This document shows positions 22,928 through 33,962 of a DNA stretch of 64,000 bases, one piece after another. Both the position numbers and the translations under genes were made by a program. Under the pieces are notes generated by a model, which made no database searches, was not told the origin of the DNA, and was given only the letters and a program-made list of their open reading frames with translations. Source of the stretch: Paramyrothecium sp. XJ0827 (lineage: Eukaryota > Ascomycota > Sordariomycetes > Hypocreales > Stachybotryaceae). Position 1 is the stretch's first letter. Each line of letters begins with the position of its first letter. The stretch is from the NCBI GenBank assembly GCA_020881915.1, contig JAJFPB010000007.1:3720001-3784000 (forward strand). Direction: 5' to 3'.

Positions 22928-24578
22928 ATGCTTTGCGGCAGTACGTTGATGGCCGCACCCTCAGGATGTTTGTTTGTGTGCTGATGGGCTTGCAGTTTCC
23001 GGGGAGGCTCCCCAAGAGCCCGTTGTTTCCAAGAAGTCGGGTAGGCGCACCATGAATTGGCGGTTTCGCGGCCCGCATTGCTAACTGGCGCGCAGGCGTT
23101 GTGTATGAGAAGCGCTTGATTGAGCAGTACATCAACGAAAACGCCACCGAACCCAGCACCGGCGAAGCTCTCACCGTCGACGACCTCCTCCCCGTCAAGT
23201 CATCTCGAATCGTGCGGCCACGCCCACCCACCCTGACCTCGATCCCTGCCCTGCTCGCGACCTTTCAGAATGAGTGGGACGCATTGGCACTGGAGACGTA
23301 CAACCTGAAGGAGCAGCTGGCGCGCACCCGGGAGGAGCTAGCGACGGCCCTGTACCAGCACGACGCGGCCGTCCGAGTCATCGCGCGACTGACCAAGGAG
23401 AGAGACGCCGCGCGGGACGCGCTTAGCCGGCTCACGGTGTCGGACGGTGCCGCAAACGGCGAGGGCATGGATGTGGACAGCGTGGAGGCGCTGCCGGAGG
23501 CGTTGGCGGCGCATGTCACAGAGACTCAGGAGAAGTGAGTTGGATGCTTACAATCTAGGTTTGAAACACATGCTAATGACTGGTGGCAGGCTATCGAAGG
23601 GTCGCAAGAAGCGCCCTATCCCCGAGGACTGGGTCACCAGCGAAGAGATCTCTACCTTTGGCACCGAGGCGTCCAACGCCCTGCCCGTGTCGCAAGCAAC
23701 CTCACTGGACGTGGTGGGCGGTCACGCGGCCGTTGGCGGGCTGAAGGGCGAGGCGGCCGTCTACTCCATCGACGCCGACAAGCTGGAGAGGGAGGTGGCC
23801 GTGCAAGAGCCGGTGACGGATACCCTGTGGACTGGCAGCAAGCTGCTGTTCGCCACGAGCCAAGGTGTTATCAAGGTGTACGAGAACGGAAGCGAGGCTG
23901 GATCCTTGTCTGAGCACGCCGGACCCGTTACGGCACTGAGCAGCCATCCTGGTGGCCAGATCCTGGCTTCCGTTGGCGCGGACAAGAGCGTGGTCTTCTA
24001 CGACCTTAACTCGCTGCAGCGCGTCAGCCGCGCGTATGCTGATGCTTGTGAGTACCAACCCCTTCGGAGAGCGTCGTGATTTTGGCTAATTGAAACAAGC
24101 TTTGACTGCGAGTGCGTTCCACCCCGACGGTCACCTGTTTGCTGCAGGCACAACTTCCGGTTCCATCAAGCTGTGGATGACGGAGACGCTGGTGCAAGCG
24201 GCGACCTTCGAGCTCGGCGCACCCGTGCAGGCACTCACCTTTTCCGAGAACGGCTTCTGGCTGGCCGCGACGGCCAAGGGCCAGACGTCGGTGACCATCT
24301 TCGACCTGCGAAAGGAGGGCGACGCCGCGACGGCCAAGGTGCTGGAGACGGGCGGATCGGTGCACTCGCTGGCGTGGGACTACAGCGGGCAGTTCCTGGC
24401 GACGGGCGGCTCGTCGGGTCTGACGGTGCAGCAGTACACCAAGTCGAGCAAGAGCTGGAGCGAGCCGTTCCGGAACTCGACGCCGGCCGTGTCGGTGCGG
24501 TGGGGCGCGTCGGGGAAGAAGCTGGTGGCCGTGAATGGCGAGGGTGTGGTGAGCGTTTTCGGAGTCAAGGAGCAGTGA
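22928..24578 (+). CDS. PRP19: Pre-mRNA splicing factor Prp19, U-box E3 ubiquitin ligase
   Basis: Five exons: 22928-22940, 22996-23040, 23096-23534, 23590-24047 and 24100-24578, summing to 477 residues. Exon 1 is only 13 nt. The joined start MLCGISGEAPQEPVVSKKSG then VVYEKRLIEQYI is the Prp19 U-box. A coiled-coil follows (EWDALALETYNLKEQLARTREELATAL split here by reading only), then WD40 repeats ending in VSVFGVKEQ. The middle contains RKKRPIPEDWVT, typical of the linker. Known role: scaffold ligase of the NineTeen complex, activating the spliceosome by ubiquitin signalling, and also acting in DNA repair. All introns are 52-55 nt with proper phases. It is divergent from the OHCU decarboxylase gene. 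Confidence 0.96.
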
Positions 24579-24591
24579 GGGGGGCAGAGGT

Positions 24592-24640
24592 AGAGACGGA
24601 GACGGAGACGGAGACAAAGGACAGAGACAGAGAGAGAGGA
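24592..24640 (+). repeat. GAGACG/GAGACA microsatellite
   Basis: Purine-rich hexanucleotide repeat that begins 13 nt after the PRP19 stop, so it lies in the 3' UTR. Confidence 0.85.
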
Positions 24641-25160
24641 ACAGTGATATTGGCGACTGATTGCATTTGTACACTACGGCCCTTGCTCATGCTCATACAG
24701 CCAGGTATGAGGCGGCTGGATATAAAATGGGAACAAGACACGGAGGTTTATTGCTCAACAGACATGCCACGCCTACGTCGAGTGAAATAATGAATGTAGG
24801 GCCGCATCGTGAGGAACCCGCATGCTGGTTGCTACCTTGACCTTGAGGACTAATCGCTGGTCTCGGCCTCGCATAGCAGAGACCACAGTGGGATATTGCT
24901 GACCTTTTTAGGCTGCCCATGTCGTGATCGCCACCATCGATTGCTGCCACCCACCTTGCCCTCGGTGTTAGTGGGGTTAAGGCCCCCCCCTTCGAAGGAG
25001 GTTCTCGCCCGAGGAAGAGAGAGGCAGAGGGGATGGCACTGCTAAACAGCTGAAATTTTACAGCCTTGCCACCCGGCCGTGGCGCCGATTGCGATAAAAC
25101 TGCTGCTTCTAGCGGGGTTCCAGGGACCCTTTCGGGGCGACCTTTTCGAGCCTGTGCCGT

Positions 25161-25209
25161 CACAACACAACACAACATAGCACAGCACAGCACAGCACAG
25201 CACAACACC
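25161..25209 (+). repeat. CACAA/CACAG pentanucleotide repeat
   Basis: About 49 bp of tandem CACAA then CACAG units, roughly 600 bp upstream of the RING/SIM gene. Confidence 0.9.
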
Positions 25210-25391
25210 ACGCACCGCCTAATCGACAATTCCCATCCCATCAGCTTCCTCTTCCCTCCAACATCGCGGCTTTTTCGCCCACCACTCGTCCTCCGCCCAC
25301 ACGACAACTCCTCCTCCTCGTCGCTCTGTACATACCGACACTGGACATATGCTTGTTGCTTCGAAACGCTCCGACAGGCAGCCTGCCCAAC

Positions 25392-25431
25392 CCTTTTTCT
25401 TTTTCTTCTTCTTCTTCTTCTTTCTTTCTTT
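25392..25431 (+). repeat. TTC/TTTC pyrimidine tract
   Basis: About 40 bp of pure T and C made of TTC and TTTC units, upstream of the RING/SIM gene. Pyrimidine tracts of this kind often mark fungal transcription start regions. Confidence 0.85.
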
Positions 25432-25816
25432 GTCTACGGTGGCGGGATCTGTGACGTTGGTTTAGTCGCCCTGGCACCACCACCCACGAAACCCGCACCT
25501 CACGCAGGCACCCCTGTTCGATCGTTAACCGCCGCCTTTCGTGCCCTTGAAGGGTCTCGCGCGAATCGCCACCGACGGTACCGCGCGTGAATCGTGCAGC
25601 CTAGGTACTGCGAGTTTTAAGATTTACCGTGCAGCTGCTGCCGCTCCGGATAGCGCCTGAACGAACCTTCGGGGCTGCCAGCGTCAGCGTTCCAGGAGCC
25701 GATTGAGCGAGACTTCTCGCTTCACTCAACACCACAAGGACTCCTGTTTCGGCACAAACTCCCACCTGCCTCTCCCTCCCTTTCTCTTACTGTCCCAACG
25801 AACGCCCTCGACCGAC

Positions 25817-27114
25817 ATGGCGACGCGAGCCGAGAGCGCCGGGCTTAGTATGCTCAGTAGCGACGACGGCGACGACGAACTCGTTATCATCCACACCGAG
25901 CCAGCGTCGAGTCGATGGGCACCACCGCCGTCAAATAACCTCGAATCTCTCCTCCTGCCACGCCCGCACCTTATGAGCAGCCAGATCCGTTCTGTGACGC
26001 CCTCGCAGCGGGAATCTTCGCGGAGAGCAGAGCGGCAACGGCAGCGGCAACGCACGCAGCAGCACTCCCCGCTCCCTGGTATTTCGTCCTTCACAACACA
26101 GCGCAGCCAACCTCCGCCGCCGCTCGGCCCAAACTCGTTGGTTCTACCTGGGCAGCAGCAGCAACAACCGCCGCAAGAAAGCGCCGTCATCGATCTCACG
26201 GAGGAACCCGATTCCCCCGTTCAGACGAGAGCGCAGCTACCGCCGCACCCACGGAATCCTAGGAGGACAAATTCGCAGCGTGGCTCTGCGCCGTCGCTGC
26301 TCCGCAGCGATGGCAGTGCCATACCGACCTTTGTCACGCACATCGACCTCACGGACGACTCGCCCGAGGATGACCGGCCGCAGGAGCAGTATTCTAGACG
26401 CTTACGACCGCAACACCCACGGAGTGGGACCAACAGGATCACTAATAGGGATCAGTTCATCAGTTGGGACATCTTTCATGCCACGGCCGGGTTTGCATCA
26501 GGCTTTGGTAGGCACCTAGCCGATTACCTCGGCGTGGAGCTGCCAGTGCCCGTGAACCGGAGCGGTTTCAGCCGGCCCCAGCTCAACGTCTCGTTGACTG
26601 CCTTTGACCCCCCGAGGACCAGTGGGGAGGAGCCCAAGCCGCCCATGGAGCCGGTGGAGGCACCGCGCGAAGGATTCACCCGGGACACGTGCGCCGAGCC
26701 GGAGGAAGGGAGCCTGGAGTCGGTTGTGATATGCCCGGCGTGCAAGGAGGAGCTGGCGTACGACCCTACCGAGACCGTTTCCCAGGGACCATCGGTGACG
26801 GCAGGGAAGAAGAGGAAACGAGCACCGGGCGAGCACCACTTCTGGGCTCTCAAGAAGTGCGGACACGTAAGTTTCTTTGTTCGATATGGACGGCAAGTCT
26901 ATGAAAAGCATGCATCGCTCACACTCTAGGATAGGTTTACTGCGCGGACTGCTTCGAGAACCGCAAGCCGACCAAGGCGTCCCCCAACGGCGTGGGCTTC
27001 CGCCTGCTCAACGGCGCCGTGCCCGTCACCGCACCCAACGACGTCCGGTGCGCGGTGGACGACTGCGAGACCAAGGTGGTACAGAAGACGGAGTGGGTGG
27101 GCATCTTCCTGTAG
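25817..27114 (+). CDS. RING protein with SUMO-interacting motifs, STUbL-like
   Basis: Exons 25817-26866 and 26935-27114, with the intron starting GTAAGT and ending GATAG, give 409 residues. SUMO-interacting motifs: VIDLTEE at 124-130 and HIDLTDD at 175-181, each followed by acidic or Ser-Pro residues. A weaker one is ELVIIHTE at 21-28. Between them is a Q-, R- and P-rich disordered region. A C-terminal C3HC4 RING pattern is visible: CPAC 306-309, CGH 348-350, YCADC 352-356 and C389/C394. The intron falls exactly after H350. Known family: SIM plus RING defines SUMO-targeted ubiquitin ligases (Slx8/Rfp/RNF4), which clear SUMOylated proteins in genome maintenance. Fungal relatives are often labelled cell cycle control protein. 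The last Cys pair is CX4C, not CX2C. ATG 25817 (MATRAES) was preferred to 25703 for its context. Confidence 0.82.
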
Positions 27115-28372
27115 GGGGTGTTCATTCTCTTCCTCTTCTTTTTCCCTTTTGTTCTCTACAGCAGCGACAACGGCAACGGCATCGGAGTTTGGAGGTCTCG
27201 GCATAACAGCGGTCGTGTTTGACGTTCGGAACTTTATATCCCTCTTCTCGCTCATGGTTTTTTCGGACAAGAGGTCACACAAGGTCCTGGTCCAGGGTTA
27301 CACGATAGAAAGGTCATCCTCTTTTTTTTCCTTCTTTCTTGCTAGAGGAAAAAGGGATAGAGGCGCAGCTAGCACCAAAGGGCGTGCAAGGGCAACGGAA
27401 TCAAGGTGCACAGGTAGGACAACGGCAAAGGGGCATGGACTTGGGGCGTTTTTAACATTTTGTGGTTTTGTGTCAAGGAAGGGAACACCTTCCGGGCAGT
27501 GGCCAGAGGGAGAGCCGAGATACATGAGGACGGCGTCCAAGGACCGTTCGTCTGTCATATTTTCTTCCGAGGAAGGAAATGGAGGTGGGGATGGGTTCAC
27601 AGCTTGTCGTGTTCTGTGTTTCCCCTGCTTCTTTTTTTCTTTCTTCGCTGAGCTGGGGTTGGAACGAAGAAGACAGCAACCTGATAGGGGACGGGACGGG
27701 AGATGTAGTAGTTTATCAGCCGCGGCAGGCTGATTGTGATACCATGGTGTGGAAAGACAGCGTCCTTATTTGTGTACGAGTGGCTTCACCTCGCTCTTTG
27801 TGCTGGTTTGTGTGCGTCCCGTGAAATGGTTGTTGCTGTGCCGTAATACCTTGTCCCGTGTGAAAGTTGACGACACGACAACTTGGTGGGTGGCGGTGGG
27901 AATGGAGTTGTGTTGGCGATTTGGTGATCGGGTCATTAGGTTTGGCAGTCATGTGTCGTGTCTCGGAAGAAGAGTGTATCGAGATTCTAGAGTTGGGCTG
28001 AACTGGTGAGTGGTGACTTTGTGTGCTTCGAGAGGTCAGAAGTGCTGTCTGAAGAATCACACCAGTCTCTAACATGTACAACAGTCTCAAGCTCTCGCAT
28101 GAACATGGAATCATCAGTCAATTCGTGCAGTTAACTCCTATTGCCCTGGGTAAATATCACATGTCTGCTTCCCACCCCTGTATACCAAATGCCATGCTGC
28201 TAATAAGCCGATTCGCTGCCTTCAAATGCTACCAAAAGGACCAAAAAGAACCCCCAACGCCAAGATATGCGATACCACGTCCCTTGTTTCTTCCAACGCC
28301 TGCCAAACACAGTGTAAGTCATAAGTGAGAGACCAAAGTCTTTTGATGCGTGTCGTTCGTGGTGCGTCATTG
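27115..28372. other. Convergent 3' region
   Basis: 1.26 kb between the RING/SIM gene stop and the PIP-box gene stop. It has several T-rich tracts and no supported frame. It is long for two 3' UTRs, so an unannotated non-coding transcript is possible but not shown. Confidence 0.55.
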
Positions 28373-29899
28373 TTATATTATGATGTCGAGGGGGAGCTCG
28401 TCCAGCCAGTGGCCGCCGTACTCGGATTCCTGGGAGGCGTTGAGGGGGGCTGCCGGAGATTCCTCTGCGACTCGCTGCGGTTGAATATTTTCTTTACCCA
28501 TAAGTGGCACTGATTGCTGGCTTGTTGTCTTCCCAAACATCGTCGCCTCTTTGAACATCGCCGCCTCTTTGAGAGGCTGTTGTTGCACTGATGGAGCCAG
28601 GCCCACCGTCTCCTCCGCCCTCTTCAGCTTCTTCGCCTGCTCCGCCCTTTCGCGCCGCTCCAGCAACTCCTGCTGCTGTTGCAGCATGCCCGCCTCGATG
28701 CGCATCCGGTCCTTCTGCTGCAGCGCCTCCAGCGCGGCGGTGCGGCGGCTGCGATGTAGAGCGAGGGACAGGCTCTCTTGTGAGCCGGAGGCAGTGAAGA
28801 AGCGCTTCGGCGACTTGGGTTGAGGTGGGGGGCTCGGAGCAGCTGATGGTGGCTGTAGTGGCAACGCAGCCTTGTCTTCACGCTGGGGTGTTGGGCCGTG
28901 TCTTGCCTGCATCGGTGACGGTTGGCGTGGCGTGACAATATTTACTTCTTCCAGCTCTCGAATCTGCTGTGAGGCGGTGGGAAAGAAATCGTCAAAGTCG
29001 CTCATGATGTACTGCGTGCTGAGCGGAGGGGGTGGTCGTAGTGGAGGTGCCATCGGGGTCACAGGCTGCTTTGGTGAGACTGGCTTCTTGTGACGCGCAT
29101 TGCTGTCCAATCCTTGCTCGCTTGTGCAATCTTCCCACTTGCGCTTCTTCATTAGAGTAAGCCCCAAATCTCGTTCGTATTGTGTTTCGGTTCGTGATGA
29201 CCCGTTTAGAGACTCCTCCTGCACAGGGTCCTTGGGTTTTGCTGCCGCTTCCTGAGACGGTGGTCTTTTATGTTGGTTTGCCGTGAACGCATCCAAATCG
29301 TCCACTTGTGCATCCAGCAGGAGGTCGAAATCGGCGTCGTCGAGATCATCAGGTAACAATTCGCTCAAAGCTTGATTTGGGGGTCCTCGCGACTCGGAGG
29401 CCACAATAGCCACCTTCTCCTTAAGCTCGTCCGGTTTGGGACGCTCCACTTGTATGGGTTCGTCTTCGATCGGTTCTTCAGGTTCTTCGTCGATTTCCTC
29501 GAGTTGTGGCAGAGGCTGGATCATTGTTTCGCTCCTCTTGCCCTGGAATGGGCCTCTCGTGAAGAAACTCGTCATGGTATTTTGGCTCGCTCGGACATCG
29601 ATCAAGGGCCGCCCACTGCGCTTCCTCTCCTCCTTCTCGGCTCTTTCCTGCTCTTTCTTCTTGTCCCGTGCGGCCTTTGCTTTTGCGGCGCTCTTCTCCC
29701 GCTCCATTTCCTTTCGAATGCGTTCCTGCTCGGCGCGCTCCTGCTTCATGCGCTCGGCGCGGGACATCTTTGGCATGCGGTTCGCGACCTTGTACGCCTT
29801 GCTGACTTGCTTCGAGGTCATTGGACGCACATTCGCGGGCGACCGGCCGGCGATGGAAGCCGCCGTCGGGACGAGGGTAAAGGTGTTTTGGATCGGCAT
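28373..29899 (-). CDS. Disordered coiled-coil protein with PIP-box (candidate PCNA-binding)
   Basis: Single exon of 508 residues. Residues 43-95 form a highly charged helix (SRAERMKQERAEQERIRKE onward). It is followed directly by GRPLIDVRASQ and QNTMTSFF at 106-113. The latter matches the PCNA-interacting consensus QxxMxxFF, with a basic stretch (FQGKR) just after. Further on there are acidic patches (PDDLDDADFDLLLDAQVDDLD), a short block MSDFDDFFPTASQQIREL, a second coiled-coil (LLERRERAEQAKKLKR) and an end YGGHWLDELPLDI. No enzymatic domain is seen. Inference: a replication- or repair-linked adaptor. I do not recognise a characterised orthologue. Confidence 0.75.
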   Translation of the reverse strand: MPIQNTFTLVPTAASIAGRSPANVRPMTSKQVSKAYKVANRMPKMSRAERMKQERAEQERIRKEMEREKSAAKAKAARDKKKEQERAEKEERKRSGRPLIDVRASQNTMTSFFTRGPFQGKRSETMIQPLPQLEEIDEEPEEPIEDEPIQVERPKPDELKEKVAIVASESRGPPNQALSELLPDDLDDADFDLLLDAQVDDLDAFTANQHKRPPSQEAAAKPKDPVQEESLNGSSRTETQYERDLGLTLMKKRKWEDCTSEQGLDSNARHKKPVSPKQPVTPMAPPLRPPPPLSTQYIMSDFDDFFPTASQQIRELEEVNIVTPRQPSPMQARHGPTPQREDKAALPLQPPSAAPSPPPQPKSPKRFFTASGSQESLSLALHRSRRTAALEALQQKDRMRIEAGMLQQQQELLERRERAEQAKKLKRAEETVGLAPSVQQQPLKEAAMFKEATMFGKTTSQQSVPLMGKENIQPQRVAEESPAAPLNASQESEYGGHWLDELPLDIII

Positions 29900-30402
29900 T
29901 GTGGCGAGGGAGACATGAGAACTGATGGGCGGAAGGGTCAGTCGCTAGTGGGTGGTGTTTGTCAGACAAATTGTCCAATGCCTCAGATGTCGATGAGAAA
30001 TTTGGAATGTTGAGAAGCAAACATGGTTCCTCGTAGGCTTGAAAGGAATTGTCCTTGGGAAACGCGCGAAGGCGTGAATGTGGGAAGATGGCCCCGCGGG
30101 GCAAATCGACACCCAACACGAGAAGGGTGCGTCTGCACGTGACCCGCCTCAACAGCAGCATCAAAACCCATATACTCAGCGAATTGAGAACAACGCAGGT
30201 AAAACATTGCGAGTCTGTTAAAACGCATTTGTAAGGGGTGAAGAATCTGTGTTTCCTGCCTACAGGCGAGGGATTTCTCCAGATCATGTCTGGTCCTCAC
30301 AGAATTTGCAACGCGGCGATGCACTGGTCCCCTCTTCAGACAACGAGACGCTGATATTGGATGGTTGCTTGCCATCGTCATTCAGCAACCGGAAACCTGG
30401 AC
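29900..30402. other. Intergenic: PIP-box gene promoter and Helo-like gene 3' side
   Basis: 503 bp between minus-strand genes. It holds the promoter of the PIP-box gene. A possible last exon of the Helo-like gene, using a GTGAGT donor near 30496, would end inside this interval near 30386. Confidence 0.55.
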
Positions 30403-33400
30403 CTAGAATATCGCGGACTTTGTCCGGAAGCACATCTTTTCGCTGATTAGCCACAACCAGCTTCGCCCTTCTAGGCCTGGAGATTTGGGATACTCACATG
30501 TCTTGACGTCGCTGAGAAACTGCCTCATCTCAGTCAGCGTGTCAGAGTTAACAGCATAGAGGTCGGAAATTCTTCGCCTCCAGTAGCCCCACAAGAAGTT
30601 GTCGAGAGCTTGAGGGGACTGCGGATTGCCCAGAACTTGAGAGAACTCCACCATGAGCGAGTCTAGCTGCTGCGCCTTTTCCAGCTCGTCGGTGTCGGAC
30701 CTGGTTCTGTGGACAACCTCGGCGTCACACATCGTAATAAGAGGACCTGAATGGTTCTGATACATGCCTTCCAAGTTGTGCTTTTTCAAAACGTGGCTCG
30801 TAAGACGGATGGCGCAGCAGGTATGGGTCATTTCGAGGACCTCAAATGTTAGCAGCCGCACCAGCTCGAGGGCGTAAGAAGACGTTTGGTTTTCTCCAGA
30901 GCTGTCCGTATACGAGCAATGATGCAGAAGGATGTGTCTTAATCCATCGTTCATAGATTTCCCTCGATAGACTTTCCAAAAAACTTTGGCTGGAGAGCAG
31001 CCCTTGTGCGCCAAGTTGCACCAACACTTGCAATCGTCCGTTAAGCTCGGTCTCAACAACCTGTTTGCCAAGGTCCAGTAGTAGAACGGAGATTTATTTC
31101 GCAGGTCTCGCCCCAAGTACGCCCAAAGGTAATGCCAGTCGGAGACGTGGGTGTTGATTCCCAGATTTAGGGGATCCTTGGGCTTTTGACCTAGAAAGCC
31201 TTCTTGCTCAAGCCAAGGGAGGATTTCTACGACAATGGACAACTCGGACAGGTGAGGAACCATGAGAGGGGTTAGACCCAGTGCATCGTGTTGGTGGTAA
31301 TCCCGGAAGCCGTGTGAATGGAATATCTGGAAACGCTCAACACTGAACTCAGGGACATGGTAGATCGTCGAGTATCGGGAGTCAACCTGTAGGGACGGAT
31401 GCATGACTACTTTGGCATTTTTCAACCTTTGGTAGACATCGGCTGCTCCATGGTCAAGAACGGCCCCTGAATCACGGTCTCTGAGCACATCGAGCTCCTG
31501 TTGTGCTATCGAAAGTAGTTCTTTCCTTCTGTTGCTCAGATTAGAGAGGAACACCTCAAGACATTGGGGCGACTTTTCGGCATATAGAAACATTTGGTGC
31601 GTATGGACATTGTCGTGGCAGCGAGCCTGCATGAGTAAGTCCACCGAAGCCACGGCCTGATGCCTCATGGCCAGCACAAGAGGGGTTGGCAAACCCTGGC
31701 CAGACTTCTCAGACGAACCCAAGTCGTCCCAAAAAACATGCTTGACTTCCGGCGCGAGAAGCCTCCGTAGACCATCGGGCCATAAAGCACTGAGCTGCAG
31801 CACTGAGACGCCGGAAACTGTGTGGCTCTTCAACTTTTCAGGTCCTTTGGAGATGCACTGCTCGAGTTCGGGAAGAGATTGGAGCAGAATGGCGCGCACA
31901 AGAAGAGGGACGTCGGGCTCTGGCAGGACTTGGGTCAGCACCATCGATCATGCGAATTGCATCCAACCGAGCCCGTCAAGGACTTACGAATGAATCCGGG
32001 GAACTTCCTGAAAAAGTCCCACGTCACCACATTCGGCTGGTAGATGGAACTGGAAGGGCTCAGAAAGTCCTCCAGCTGGTAGTCGTATACGTCTTGGACC
32101 AGGGAGAACCAGGCCCGCGCATTCGTCCATACATTCTGCTGGTTCAGTTTCGGGCCCAGCTCAGCAAGCGTGTAAAAGTCATCTATCATCCTTGACGCAT
32201 CTCGTAAATAAAAGACTCCCAAGGCCACAGCACACTAACGGCAAGGGTTAAGAACTTACGGCTTGACGCCATCTGGCTCTATCATTTGTACCAGGCTCTG
32301 CAAAATCTGTACGGCGGCAGCCATTATGTCGTCGTCGAATATATTTGATTCGTTTTCTTCGCCCACCCAGAGTTGCACGGATCTAATGAATACCTAGGAA
32401 ATAACATAAGCATTCAAGCTTAGAATTCCATGACCACGCTTGTGCTTACCTCGATATGGCTCTCGCCTCGCTCGTTTCGGTCGCTCGGTGATGCTTTGCG
32501 GTCCCTATAGAGCGAAAGGAGCGCCCGTTCCGCCGCGTATAGTCTCTCGATGGCTTCAGGTTTGGTCAAAAACTCAGACGCCGTGCCGCCTGGGACTATT
32601 ACCCAGGGGTCCAGCTCTGTTTCTAATAACTCGCGTACTAGATCGTATCGCGCTGGAACGAAACTCTTGTATCGCACTGAGGCAGAGAAGTTGGTCACGC
32701 CTCCCGTAAATTGAAGACAGGCAAGACTGACGCGCTTTGTGAACCAGGCCATTCTGATGGCGAACTGCACTTCTGCCTTCGAAGAATGTTTCTTTGTAAC
32801 CTTGATGCCGTAAAACTTGCATGTTCGACGGTGCTCTTGGCCCTTGTCCTGCTCGTATCGGAACTTCAGATTGCAGAACGCGTACGAGAAAACAGCCTTG
32901 CTGTTATTCTCCGGGCAGTTGCATCCAGACTTTTTCACCAGGCTCGTGTTATTGGTTGACTTTTTGGTTTTACTAACGCATCCTATTTCATATGATTGCG
33001 ACTGCGCTGGTGAGGAGGTCGTGTGCCCCGTCTTGTTGTTCTGGGAGACCTGTACTGCCTTTTGGGCGTGTTAATAGAAAATTTACCAGGCTTCGTTTAG
33101 TGACGTACAAACTCGGACATTATCTGAGGCAACGAGTCTAGTTTTTTGATGATCTCCGTGGTTCTCTCAACTGTCAACTGGGTGTTTGAGGCTGCCATGT
33201 GGGTCTCGTTTTGTAGCACAGTCAGTTTGCCAGTAATGTTGCGGTCCAGGTCCTGGACGATCAACTCTGCTCTTTCGGCCCGCTTTTCGGTATCATCAAG
33301 CCATTTTTTATTTGCGCTATTCAGTGACATGACATCCTGAGATTGTTGCTTGACCAGGGTGCTAAGGTCGTTGACGAGATCAGTATGGAGCTTTGATACG

Positions 33401-33962
33401 GAAGCCACATCATCCACAACGGTCTTGACATCGCTTAGCTTGCTGCTTTGTACCAGGTCGGCTTCCCTGTCTGAAGTGATTAGCGTGCTATTAAACTTCA
33501 CAACCAGGGGCAATTCAAGTACAATGTCATAAGGTTCATGGCCATGTGCAAGTTACCAAGCAAATCCCGTAATGTCTGGCGAATTGATGACAACTTTTTC
33601 TCTCGAAAAGGGTACGCCAAGGTGCCAAACACCTCCACCATCTGCTGCTTCTTACTTGAAGACTGCCCAGAGCCCTTGAGCTCGAAGATGAACTGCTCCA
33701 GCTCGAGGAGTTTAGCTCTGCATTCTTGCAAGCATTTCCTTATAGTGCCTGATTCTGCCAACGCTGTAGCGTCCACTTTGGAGAGAACGTGCTCCAAACG
33801 ACCGAAAATGGATATCAAAACCTGTGTCTCTCGGATGCCCTCGGCGATTTGACCAGACTTCCCCTTGATGGCCTCTAGGTACCACACAAGGCCTTCGCAA
33901 ACTTGGATGCCTAGGGACACGATACCGACGGCAGTCCCGGCCGCGGACAGTGGGTCGCCCAT
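30403..33962 (-). CDS. Helo-like N-terminal domain protein with degenerate ankyrin-like repeats
   Basis: Modelled as six exons (33557-33962, 33109-33470, 32450-33049, 32260-32393, 31988-32190, 30403-31928), in phase throughout, 1076 residues. The start MGDPLSAAGTAVGIVSLGIQ is the hallmark of the fungal Helo/SesA-like N-terminal domain found on STAND and related heterokaryon-incompatibility proteins. A coiled region follows (exon 2). No NACHT or NB-ARC P-loop is seen. The last exon has ankyrin-like fragments: VSGVSVLQLSALWPDGLRRL, TPLVLAMRHQAVASVDLLM and ALGLTPLMVPHLSEL. Known of the group: Helo domains act in membrane-targeted or prion-signalled cell death. The function of this member is unknown. 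Base composition is less GC-rich than its neighbours. Uncertain points: acceptor 33049 or 33058, whether the first intron (86 nt) is always removed, and the exact C-terminus. Confidence 0.7.

Larger units (their letters stand above)
24579..25816. promoter_or_regulatory. Intergenic: PRP19 3' side and RING/SIM gene promoter and leader
   Basis: 1.24 kb. It contains a CACAA/CACAG minisatellite and a long CT-rich tract, both typical of fungal promoters and leaders. An in-frame ATG at 25703 lies upstream of the chosen start of the next gene. No separate gene is supported. Confidence 0.6.

Noticed and set aside
25703..25816. Upstream in-frame ATG of the RING/SIM gene
   Set aside because: The 38 extra residues are a Phe/Leu/Pro-rich leader-like stretch. 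ATG 25817 has the better context (gacATGgcg).
32191..32259. Apparent frameshift between exons 4 and 5 of the Helo-like gene
   Set aside because: The nearest AG would give a 25-nt intron, too short, and the wrong frame. Using the acceptor GCGTCAAG gives a 69-nt intron and restores phase, so no pseudogene call is needed.
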